A stretch of 64,000 bases of DNA from the NCBI GenBank assembly GCA_002205965.3, contig NADL03000097.1:186001-250000 (forward strand), written 5' to 3'. The position numbers and the translations under genes are program-made. The notes under the pieces are model-generated. The model was not told the DNA's origin. It made no database searches and worked only from the letters and a program-made list of their open reading frames with translations. This document shows, piece after piece, positions 12,461-21,783 of this stretch (the stretch's first letter is position 1; every line of letters begins with the position of its first letter). Source of the stretch: Kappaphycus alvarezii (Eukaryota; Rhodophyta; Florideophyceae; Gigartinales; Solieriaceae).

Positions 12461-13110
12461 TTGTTACCAAGAATGCCCTCTGCCAGTACAAGTGCAGACG
12501 CAGTGGCCCATCACAAACCAGGTGATCCCCGAACATGGTTATGCCCCAAACCACTTCGTCCGGCGTCAGAGCGCCCCCTACAGCGCCCTCACCACTGTCC
12601 CTTGGGTTGTGCATCCATCACGGCAACTACCGTGCATGGGTTGGTTTCACATCTCCGCCAAATGCACAAACCCGGCAAGAGCTCCACCAGTAACCACCCC
12701 AAGCGCACGCAGGTTCCAAGCCTGCAGGCCTGCTTATCTTCTTATGGATACTGGTACTGTTATGCCACAAACGTACATGACCTCAACGGTTGGGCGTAAG
12801 CTTCAAAATGGCCTTCATTCCTACACATATCGGCCATGCCCGGAGTGCGGCGACAGGTTCTCAACCCCTCCTCGGTACACTCCGCTCTTACCCACGCAGC
12901 TTCGCTCCACTCCTCGAGCACCATCTGCATCTCGTGTACCGAACGAGGTTACACCCCCTGAGGCAGCTTCAGCCTCAACCAATCCACCGAACCACAGCCC
13001 ATCCGGATGCCACTCCTCCTCCGCCTTTGCCGCACCACGGCTCCCTCCTTGAACGGCACGAGGAGACAGCCGCTTCCCCCTTGCACACAATCTGCACTAC
13101 TCACGTCCCG
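12461..13110 (+). pseudogene. N-terminal zinc-finger region of the non-LTR element
   Basis: The frame from 12461 has Cys46, Cys50, His64 and His69 (C-x3-C-x13-H-x4-H) in HCPLGCASITATTVHGLVSH followed by LRQMH, a C2H2 finger. A second partial finger (YRPCPECGDRFST) appears about 12830-12870 in another frame. In R2-like elements such fingers bind the target DNA. Several overlapping frames here (12492-13052, 12790-13326) show that the region is frameshifted rather than multi-coding. Confidence 0.65.
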
Positions 13111-13165
13111 CTAGCGCAACACATACCGCGACGTGAACGTCAGCGGATTTCAAGGGAGCTAGCTC

Positions 13166-14370
13166 TTGTCCTTGGAATGCGCGGACGCACCACATGGTTC
13201 TCCTCAAGCTGTGGAGGCATTCACCAAGTTGTTCCTATTCCCGTCCGCGATCCTTGCCAATCCCAAGCCCTCCACCCTCTCAACCCTCGTTCCGGGCACA
13301 GCATCAAATTCCCGTATTTTTGCTGAACGCATTCAACTGTGGCGTGATGGACAGTACGAAACTTTGATGCGAAGGGCAAACGCCTTGGCAACGTCGCGCC
13401 CGTTGCATAAGGCAACGGAAGAGGAACAAGCGGATCAACAAACGGCGCGCCCTGAGGCTTGCAAAGGAGGGCGCTTACGGCAAGGCAGCGCGGCGCTGGG
13501 ATCTTCGGGGATCGCATGCCCCTCGCAGAGGTGGTTTCCATTCTTCGGGAGAAACACCCACAGCGCTCTCCGACTACGGATCGTACCAACCCGCTTCCCC
13601 TGACTCGTTGCCGGCTTGCCCCCACTTCACTCCAGAACTTGTTCTCCGTGCGTTCGGAGCTTTCCAAGGGGTAGCGCCGCAGGGGGATCCGGACTCCGCC
13701 CAAACCACCTGTTGAGCTTTTACAGGTCCCACCAGTTGTCAATGGTGGACGAAGCTTGCTAGCTCTCTAACTAGTGTGGTCAACTTGCTAGCCAACGGGA
13801 AGGCCCCTGCGGCTATATCGGCATGGATCGCAGGTGCGCCGCTTACGGCACTCCTAAAACCAGACGGGGAATCAGCCGATCGCCGTGGGCGAGACCTTAC
13901 GTCGCTTGGTGGGAAGATGTTTGCTGACTCGCATTTCCGAGAAGGCTTCCGAATACTTCAGCCACTACAGTTGGGAGTAGCAACGTCAGGAGGATCTGAG
14001 GCAGTTGTCCACGCTGTACGGCGACTTTATGAGGAGCATGGCGAATCGGCAGAGTATGCACTGTTAACCGTTGACCTTCAAAACGCATTCAACCTGGTCA
14101 GCCGAAGTGCGTTTTTGAAGGAGGTCGAGAGAGGTTCCCGGAGCTCTTACCTTGGGTCAATTACACGTACGCGGTAAACCTGGGTCATCTGAGGTGTGGG
14201 GATGATATGCTCCGGAGCGTGGTAGGCGTGCAGCAAGGGGATCCCTGGGTCCACTTTTATTCTCCCTTGTGCTGCAAAAAGTGACGCGGGAACTGAAAAC
14301 CCGCCTGGAAAATGTGGCGACACCACAGGCAGGCCTTCTCACTCCTTCAGCTATGGTACTTGGACGATGG
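13166..14370 (+). pseudogene. Reverse transcriptase domain of the non-LTR element
   Basis: The frame at 13166-13603 gives a pre-RT segment (FAERIQLWRDGQYETL). The frame at 13776-14177 gives RT motifs: APLTALLKPDG, then QLGVATSGGSEAVVHAVR and LLTVDLQNAFNLVSR, which carries the first catalytic Asp. After a frameshift comes QQGDP (14231-14245), where one base appears lost before LGPLLFSL. The catalytic YLDD lies at 14357-14368. Most non-LTR RTs have F/Y-A-DD; YLDD is known from some divergent clades such as Ambal-like sequences, so the exact clade is open. Confidence 0.8.
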
Positions 14371-15192
14371 GTATATAGTGGGCACCCATGAAGCCATTCG
14401 ACGGCACACAATTCCTCTCTTCCGCGGAGGTGCGCGCTTTGGGTTTGCACCTCCGCATGGATAAGTGTGCCGTCTGGTGGCCAACCGCTCCCCCCCGTCT
14501 GTTCAGCAGTCCTTCCCAGCCGACCTTCGCCAGGACTATAGTGAAGGGACAAAGTGCTCCGCGCCCCAATCGGATCGGACCTATTCGTGGAGCGGAGTTC
14601 TCAAAGCATGTCGCTTCGCTGAAGCCTCTCCTCAGCGCTTTGGTAACCCTGGAGGACACTCAAGTAGCTCTCCATCTACTACGGACCTGCTTCGGCGTAT
14701 GTCGCATTAACTACCTCCTACGTGTAGTTCCCCCTCATTCCACTGCTAAAGGGGCGCGGAATTCGATTCCGCTGTTGAGCTACACTGCGGGGTTGATGGG
14801 CGGGGTTCTGGACAGCAATACTTTTCGGGAATTGCAACTCCCTGTGGCGCCCTTCGGCCCCCTCAAGCCAACTTTTGGCATTGGGCTTCGCTCTGCGAAG
14901 CTCTGCGGCGGCTGCGTTCCTTTCCTCCGTGTCCCTCACGCGTGCCCTTTGCTCTACCCTTCTGGCTGTGCTACCGAACACTGCTCTTCATTCATACAAA
15001 TCCGCAGTTCGGGCGCACGACGACTGGAAGACACAAGTGGCACCCGAGAAGGTGGTCCATTTCACGGCTATCGACTCAGTGCAGAGGTTTGGGCAGGGCA
15101 ACTCGTCCGCCCAGTTGAGGAAAAGGCCTTTGATGACATGCCGAAGGGGATGAGAGGACTGTTGCATTCCGAGCCTCGTTGTCAGTGGAGGG

Positions 15193-15873
15193 TTGCAAGG
15201 ACTGGCTGTCATGCCAACCGGCTCCGGGGTTGGGTACCTACATCCCGGACCGCAATTACAAGACGTGGTTGCAGTTCTATTGCAGGTGCCACTGTTTCCT
15301 CCAGCTTCGAAATGCCACAAAGGGGGATGCACGACCCTCATGGATCAGTATGGTGACCACGCGCTGTGCTGTGCCTATGGATCCACACGCGGGTGGCGGC
15401 ATGACTCGCAGACACGTTTGTTTGCTGCAGATCTCTCCAAAGCTGCCCGACACCCTGTCCTCGAGCCGCCACAACCCGGCCATGCAGTTCGCCCGGACAT
15501 CAAGGCGCTTGGAGAGAACGGGGGCACGGACTATTACGTAACCGTTATCCATCCCCTGACCCCGCCCGCCTTCCCTCCCTGGCGCGATGCCCACTCAAGC
15601 CCCTTAACCATGCTCGCCTGGGCAAGGACACTCGCTTTGCCGAGTTAATACGTTCCAAGGGTCCTGGGCATCGCTTCATTGCCTTCCACTCTCCACGTTG
15701 GGGGCTGGCACCCTTCCGCTCGGGACTTCGCCAACCGGGTTGCGAATGGCATTGCCGCACGGGCAGCCGTTCCGATTGCTGATGCGCAGCGAACATTGTT
15801 CGCTCGTCACGCGGCGAGACTCGTCCAGAATAACGCCAGTTGTTTGTTGGAAGGAGTCTTGAGCGACACTTAG
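15193..15873 (+). pseudogene. CCHC knuckle and restriction-like endonuclease of the non-LTR element
   Basis: In the frame at 15193-15648 the knuckle is Cys41, Cys46, His56 and Cys59 within CHKGGCTTLMDQYGDHALCC. RHDSQTRLFAADL follows, then RPDI with the PD pair at residues 101-102 and TDYYVTVIHP supplying the next acidic residue. This is the PD-(D/E)xK layout of RLE-type elements. The C-terminal tail resumes at 15679-15873 (GGWHPSARDFANRV to LEGVLSDT) after a frameshift, and the same tail is found at 24.0-24.2 kb. Confidence 0.75.
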
Positions 15874-15981
15874 GCTACAACTTGAAATTGTGTATACAGT
15901 GTATTCCAGAGAACCATTTTTCCCCCTTTATTCTGGAGAGCAAATACAGAGGACTCCCAACCGTTCCATTACTCGCAGTGA

Positions 15982-17037
15982 ATTAAACATAGAGAAACAC
16001 AAACACATTTACTAGATTCACTAAAGGTAAAATAGCTAAAACATGACGTATAACATACCCCGCGTTCTCGTCGCATACGTCGTCAGTAGCCGTCTCGACA
16101 GGGATGGCGAAACTAAGAGGGTCAGGTGAGTCAAATTTTGGAAAAGACGATTTCCATGAGATGGTTAGGGTGCTAGCGTCCCATCCCAAATCACGCTAGA
16201 AATTGAGGTATCGTCAGTCCCAGATTTCATGAGATGTGACAGTCATCTTGAGGTGTCCATTCTCTCACGAGGGTGGATCGGAGGTACGCAAGTGCCTTCA
16301 TCTGTCGCGGGCCGATCGGCCCGTCTCTGTAACATGAATTTCACGCTAAAGCCTTCTCGTGGCGATCTTCGTTCAGAGAACCGAGAAATCGGTTGACCAC
16401 TAATTTAGCACCCTCATAGAAGATTTCTGTCTTGCGGAAGCTTACGACTTGTTCAGTTGACGTGTTGCGAAAGCGATACTCCTGCAAGCGAACTTGAGAG
16501 CGATTAATGATGCGAGGTATGATATCGAAATGAAACAAACCATAATATCAAAATGACACGATATTTCAATTCACAATGCAATGAAGGACGCAAAATTTTG
16601 ATTCGAAACGTGTAAAGAAAACAAACAATACTCAAAGGATTCAAACAAATGAAACAAAGAACAACGATGACTTGTGATTGGGCCATGAAGGATGAATGGA
16701 GGGCGGGAGGCGGGAGAACAAGCGACGACTTGAGGAACCAGAAGTTGCGCTAGAGGTTTTTCAAGTTGGCGGTTATATAGCCCTGTTGAACCGGTCTTGA
16801 TCGTGGTCCAAGTCCCCTTGCGCAAGCGGTACGGCTGCTACGTAGAAACCAGGAAGCATATGCGGCCGCGGCAGCGATTGTAGGGTGTACAACGGTAAGC
16901 TGCCTACGTGGCCATCATAAAAGGTGCTTACAGTCAATTGATGCAACCGTGACCGCGTGACTTATCAGGAGTGGCAGATCAAGGCCACGTTCAACCCCCC
17001 TTCTCATATTCACTCATAATTTTCCAATTAAAGTACC
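15982..17037 (-). repeat. Right terminal region of YR retrotransposon 1
   Basis: Its inner part (16714-17037) is a near-identical direct copy of 20961-21283. The whole region is matched at lower identity by 58555-60009. The phrase gaattaaacatagagaaa occurs at both borders (15982 and 17038), as expected for the short B1/B2 halves of split direct repeats in PAT/Ngaro-type elements. A perfect 16-bp palindrome, cgggccgatcggcccg, lies at 16308-16323 and is partly kept in the 58.9-kb copy. Minus-strand ORFs here (for example 15983-16189) look fortuitous. Confidence 0.8.
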
Positions 17038-17089
17038 GAATTAAACATAGAGAAAAAACAAATTCAAAGGATTTGCTTCGAGACTGCGG

Positions 17090-17975
17090 TTACAACAAGT
17101 GGCCGAAGAAGAAATACGAATCTTCACACGGTTGCACTCTTCCATCCAAATAAGACTCTCGAAACGTTCTGCCGGCTGACCAATCACCCCAGATGAGGAT
17201 ACGGTATTCTTGGACCCCGATTGCTGCGCTTTCAGATGCAGAGCCCATACGTAGAGAGTGTGAGGACCAAGTAACCTGCGGTGGTGGGGTTAATTTTCAG
17301 ACGAGAGAGCGTAGAAGAAATCCAGATAGATAGGGTGCGTGCGCTAGTAGACAAGCGAGTACCCGGTAAAGCCAATAATAGCGCGATTTAGAAGTATTCC
17401 CACGGCGTAGAACATCATAACGAAGCACCAAATCAATCAGACTTTCCGAACAGTTTGAATTCCGACGGTAGGAGAGCGTGTGCGAAACCCGTTGCTTGTT
17501 CTTGCGGAGCGCTATTGCGATATCGATAGATTGAGCGTTGACAGCAATGTTGTCCAGTAGCAAGATATCCCAGCTTCACCCCGCTCGAAGAACACGTAGC
17601 TCACGAGTATTGCGCAAGAATTTCGTAGAAATTCCAAATCTGTCGTTGGAGAAGTCATGGCGGCTTGGAAGATTTGGCGGGCCACCGAGCTTGGCAAAGC
17701 GCGACGTTCCTTAGAGGCTTCCGGGTCGGTTATGATTTTGCGTTCCAAATCGGCTTGCTGATATGCAGTTACTGCGAGCTGTATCAAAGGGTGAGAGTGA
17801 GGGGGCGACCAATCCTGGTGTGAGCAGTTGTAACCGCGGAGAGATAGTTACGAACTGATCCAGCACTTACGCGAGATTCATCAAAGAGCCAACCCAGATA
17901 GCGAAGTAAAGGACCTTCGGAGCCCTCCAGTGGGTCGATTCCATCCTGGAGCAAAAAGTAACCCATTTCTTCCAT
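17090..17975 (-). pseudogene. Tyrosine recombinase of YR element 1
   Basis: Frames 17975-17784, 17787-17512 and 17563-17297 plus the last stretch down to 17090 form one recombinase. The N-terminal SAM-like part has YLGWLFDESRVSAGSVRNYL. Box I has the first Arg in FFERGEAGIS. Box II has HSLRMGSASESAAIG, with the His-x-x-Arg at 17249-17260, then ILIWGDW and the nucleophile Tyr in RESYLDG (codon at 17150-17152). All four R-H-R-Y catalytic residues are present, but frameshifts near 17780, 17550 and 17290 separate them. The TAA stop is at 17090-17092. Confidence 0.85.
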
Positions 17976-18092
17976 AGTATCTCATTCGAGCGCCAGGTGT
18001 TTGGGGTACGTGCCTTTGGCATGATCCGTGCAATAGTATTCCCCCCCGAAGTATTCCCTAACCGGCCGCTGTAAGCACAGATTGCTGGAGAG

Positions 18093-19625
18093 TCACTGCG
18101 AGCGGTAGCGATCGTGCTTCTTCTGCGAGATTTTCCAGACGGCGATATTCCACGGCGGGACGGGCATCGACGGCGGAGCCCACAGAGGCGGTAGGTAGAG
18201 GTTGTCGGCGGCGAATACGTGTGGCCGTGACAGTTGGCGCAGGTTGAGAAACCATGATTGAGCGGGCCAATACGGCGTGACCAAGATTCCTGCGGCCTGT
18301 TCCTTGATGATCTTGGCTACGACGAGTGGTATCAACTTGAGAGGCGGGTTCCAAAAATTGACTTCGATTGCCAATCCTGGGAGAGCGCGTCTACGGCGAG
18401 GGAGCCAGGAGACGCAAACTCGCTGTTGTATCTGCAGATCCGATTGGTGTTGTCTGCGAATCTGTCGATTGTTGGCGGGAAAGATTCGAGTAGAGGCTGA
18501 AGGGGCTTGGTATTGATCCTCCAATCGTCGAGTGTCTGAAGGCGTGACAGTCGGTCGGCGAAACGGTTGACTGCCGAGGGCAGATACTGTGATTCGATGG
18601 TGATCCCGAGTTGAGAAGCAAGCGGTGTAGCGAACGGAGCTCTCTCATTAAGGGCCGTGACTTGGTGGTCATCGCATTGAGTATCGATACCACCGCCTGA
18701 TTGTCCTCCCAAATCTTGAGATGAGTCCCGTTCTTCAGCAACGACGCGAAGGCCCGAATATTGTCCGTGACGGCCCGTAGTTCCAAGAAAGTTATTGGCT
18801 TGACTCGCAGTACGGGGTCCCAGAGTCCGCGAGCCTCCCAACAACCCTGTACCCTGGCCTCAGATCCGATCCCAATGTTCCTCCCTGTCCGACTCCCGTC
18901 GACGCGTCTGAGTGTAGGCCAATGTTGGCTGTGGGTAGCGATAGGCCTTTCTGGAGGATTGGTAGTGAGGTCCCTCCAGAAGCGCAGGTCCCGAAGAGCG
19001 GCGTGTAGAAGCCTCACGCGTTTCCCCGTCTTGCTCAGATTCGTCTTGAGAGATCGTAAATTGATCGGTGTAGAACCGGGCGAGGGGCATAGCGAGCGAG
19101 CATGAGATAGCGACGCCTGCGAAGTGGCGTAGCAGTGATACGTCGACTAGTCGGCGATTGCGGCGTGCTTGGCGTAATAGTTGCCGGGCAATACCTCGCA
19201 ACTTTTCCATCCTTCGAGCCGTAATCCCAAAACTAGACGGTCTGTATCGATTAGAAATCCCAAATGCTCGATCTGCCTCGTTCCTTCCCAGTGACCTTTG
19301 TCCTCCTTTCTCTGAAGTCCACACGAGCGGAGCAGAGAATCGATCTGTCGGCGGGCCTTGTTGAGGCGTGAAGGACGGTTTAGAGCCACCAAGAAGTCGT
19401 CCATGTAGGGATGGATTCGGAGACGTAAGGTTTCCCGGACATATTGAACGAAAGGTCGCATGAACTTGATGAAGTAGGCGGGAGAGAGTTTCCACCGAAA
19501 GGGAGGGCAACGCAGCGAAAGTAGCGATGGTCTACTTTGAACACGAACCAATTTCGAATATCGGGGTGTAGACGAAATGGTGGTAACCTTTGGCGATATC
19601 GAAAGAAAACATCATGTCGGATTCT
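18093..19625 (-). pseudogene. RT-RNase H region of YR element 1
   Basis: The RT frame (19551-19147) has RWKLSPAYFIKFMRPFV, the catalytic YMDD at 19396-19407 and QIEHLGFLIDTDRL. The upstream MMFSFDIAKGYHHF and LHPDIRNWFVF stretches are in other frames. RNase H continues at 19017-18391 with ELRAVTDNIRAFASLL and EDNQAVVSILNAM, the Asp codon lying in 18697-18705. A DIRS-typical segment follows (DRFADNTNRICRYNSEF, then WNPPLKLIPLVVAKI and TPYWPAQSWF). At least four frameshifts are seen. Confidence 0.85.
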
Positions 19626-20064
19626 GGAGGTCCAGTGCGAATCCTTCTAATGTTTCCATGCGAACGGGATATCCCGAAATAGGGTAGATTGCCGAGAAAG
19701 ATTGACCACGAGCCGCTTCTTTTCCGCTGAAGTTGTCACAAAGGCGTTGGAGATAGGGAAGCCAGCTTGGTGTAAGGAAAGAGCGGTCGACTCGGAATTT
19801 CTTCGTAACTGCGACGGTGGAGCGCATCCGATATTGCTGAATCGAAGAATTCCCGGTCTTGGGGATCGATGGGGATTTGAGGGAGTTGGAATTTTGTGCG
19901 TGAAAGGGAGGTTGTGATGGGTTTTTCGTAGACCCCAAACCGTAAGCGCGGACGAGGAATTTCGAGGCGCCGAGGGTTTCGGCCCAGAAGGAGCGGCGCA
20001 CTGGGTATTGCGCCAGAGGACGTGGGACATAGGGACAGAAAAAAGAGTCGCGGAGGCGACGGCT

Positions 20065-20899
20065 TTAGTTGGACTTAGAGTCCTTGGAACCTTTTCCGGA
20101 CTGATTCTTGCGAGGTCGAGAGCCTTGAGCGGCCTGTTTGTTGAACTCCTTCGTATGCCTGGGAGCGCAATTCAGCGAACTTGGCCTTAGTTGAGCGATA
20201 GAGCTCAGAAGAATACGGGTAGTCGTCTTCACGAAGGTAGCGCTGGAGCAGGATGCTTCGGACTTTCCGGACTCGACAGAGTCAGTGAAGAAGTCGGTCC
20301 GTTCCAGAACGCGGCTGTAAGTGGCCTCCAAGTAGTGGTGTAGAACAGAGAAGAACTCAGTAGCGGCTGATATGTCTTTTTCTGGAGGGCCTCGGTGACC
20401 CGGTGAGCGCAGGCGATGGCGGTCTCACAGTTGTGCCCAACGTTCCAGAGTACTTCCGCTTCCCACCCGTCACGAACGTCAGCGGCCTTGATGCGACCGA
20501 AAAGACCTTCTGGTTCCGGAATGAACCTCTTGGCGGGATAGGGAGCGACGGAGCTAGGACGCTGGTACTTGTTGAGTTTGCCGACCTCAGCGTATTCCTG
20601 GCGGGTAGCGAGTGTGTCGGCAACTGCGGTTGCAGAGGGCGTGGGCAGTGTGAACTGAAGAACGCCCGTTTTGTAAGCCTCAGCGGCAGTTGAGGGCTTG
20701 ACGGTAGGATCAGATACCGGTGGATCTGAATCGGCGGCGGCGGCGGCTCTGCGGCAGGAGGGTTCGACGGTCCAGCGGAAGCTTGGAGCAAGTTGACAAT
20801 CTGCGAGAGCTGGGTTTCGATGCCGGTGACCTTGTTCTCGAGGGTATGGAGGCGAGAAGCGTCGGACTGCGAAGATTCAGAGGAGGTGGCATGGGACAT
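20065..20899 (-). pseudogene. Gag-like ORF of YR element 1
   Basis: The frame starts at 20899 with a helical, probably coiled-coil segment (RLHTLENKVTGIETQLSQIV) and a proline-rich stretch. Near 20710 a frameshift moves the coding frame; the continuing product has LATRQEYAEVGKLNKYQRP and IKAADVRDGWEAEVLWNVG. The frame at 20331-20065 is a further piece. It is probably the structural ORF1 of the element; no zinc knuckle is visible. Confidence 0.6.
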
Positions 20900-20960
20900 G
20901 GTTGATGTGCAAGTGTGATAGTCGACCTAGACAGATTCGTCTGGAGCTGGTTCGAGGGAT

Positions 20961-21283
20961 GAGAACAAGCGACGACTTGAGGAACCAGAAGTTGCGCTAG
21001 AGGTTTTCAAGTTGGCGGTTATATAGCCCTGTTGAACCGGTCTTGATCGTGGTCCAAGTCCCCTTGCGCAAGCGGTACGGCTGCTACGTAGAAACCAGGA
21101 AGCATATGCGGCCGCGGCAGCGAGTGTAGGGTGTACAACGGTAAGCTGCCTACGTGGCCATCATAAAAGGTGCTTACAGTCAATTGATGCAACCGTGACC
21201 GCGTGACTTATCCGGAGTGGCAGATCAAGGCCACGTTCAACCCCCCTTCTCATATTCACCCATAATTTTCCAATTAAAGTACC
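20961..21283 (-). repeat. Left terminal repeat of YR element 1
   Basis: It is a direct copy of 16714-17037. Differences seen are one T fewer in the T-run near 21007 and a few substitutions (for example gcgattg/gcgagtg, tatcagg/tatccgg, cactc/caccc). It ends with caattaaagtacc, the same end as at 17037 and 60009, which marks the element's boundary. Confidence 0.9.
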
Positions 21284-21783
21284 AAAACAAAACCAATTTT
21301 CCCCCCTGTACAACTTTCCGCAACAGTACTGTACTGTACAGTACATTGCAGTTCATTACCACTTGGATGATCTCGAGCTACAGTAATGTTACTGTACTGT
21401 ACAGTACAGTAAAATGCACTATAAGCTCCCATTTCCTACAAGGGGTTTTCTTCCGAGAACCTGGCAGAGAGGGTTGCTCAGATATCATTTGCCAAAATCA
21501 AACCGCCGTATCGTTGCAGAAAGCTTGTAGCACATAGATTGTGCCGTCTTCATGGGTAGATTGTTCCGTCTTCATGGGCCGTCTCAATCTTGCAGGGTAG
21601 CATGACGCCAATTGAGTTCAACTGGAAATAAACATCACAGGCGTGCTTCCACGCGCAAACCTAGTCCTGTTATATGCTACAGACTAAAACAGATCCGGTA
21701 TCTTGTAAAAAGCCGTAATCAATTCCTGACTTAAAGTGACGAGCATGCTAAGGAACTATTTTCGCACACACTCCTGACCCATT
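21284..21783. other. Intergenic, palindrome-rich, upstream of the dehydrogenase gene
   Basis: Two blocks of tactgtactgtacagtac lie at about 21323-21342 and 21389-21412. A 22-bp tandem duplication (agattgtgccgtcttcatgg and neighbours) lies at 21536-21579. The last 200 bases before the ATG should hold the host promoter, but no clear TATA box stands out. Confidence 0.5.
21536..21579 (+). repeat. 22-bp tandem duplication, two units
   Basis: agattgtgccgtcttcatgg and agattgttccgtcttcatgg, each followed by two more bases, are adjacent units at 21536-21557 and 21558-21579. They lie about 200 bases upstream of the dehydrogenase start codon. Confidence 0.75.

Larger units (their letters stand above)
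12461..15873 (+). mobile_element. Non-LTR retrotransposon, RLE type (C2H2 - RT - CCHC - endonuclease)
   Basis: Plus-strand frames read in order give an N-terminal C2H2 finger (12596-12667), a linker, the RT (about 13776-14370) with QQGDP and YLDD, the RT connection region, a CCHC knuckle (15313 on) and a PD-(D/E)xK-like nuclease. Translation ends at 15871-15873. This order is the hallmark of early-branching non-LTR retrotransposons (R2, R4, NeSL, CRE and relatives), which nick DNA with the restriction-like nuclease and prime reverse transcription there. At least five frame changes break the single ORF, so the copy is inactive. The 5' start is uncertain. Other pieces of the family lie at 23.3-24.2, 24.3-25.2, 45.7-45.9, 46.6-47.4 and 47.9-50.2 kb. 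Confidence 0.8.
15982..21283 (-). mobile_element. YR retrotransposon 1 (DIRS/PAT-like)
   Basis: On the minus strand the element holds a gag-like ORF (about 20899-20065), RT and RNase H (about 19625-18330), a conserved downstream domain, and a tyrosine recombinase ending at 17090. End repeats are in direct orientation. Such elements integrate through a circular intermediate with a tyrosine recombinase instead of a DDE integrase and make no target duplication. The end repeats differ at only about five positions in 324, so insertion was recent, yet several frameshifts already break the ORFs. Confidence 0.85.

Noticed and set aside
12492-13326. Two long plus-strand ORFs (186 and 178 codons) overlapping the zinc-finger frame
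   Set aside because: They are frameshifted parts of one non-LTR ORF: finger-like residues move between frames in order. They are not separate genes.
12185-15010. Shared 17-mer (atacaaatccgcagttc) at 12185-12201 and 14994-15010
   Set aside because: Flanking bases do not match; a single 17-mer match in 64 kb is within reach of chance.
21217-21537. Plus-strand ORF with repeated YST/VLYST peptides (and similar ORFs at 57.7-58.0 kb)
   Set aside because: The peptides come from translating tactgtac-type simple repeats and the YR terminal repeat; no protein family is involved.
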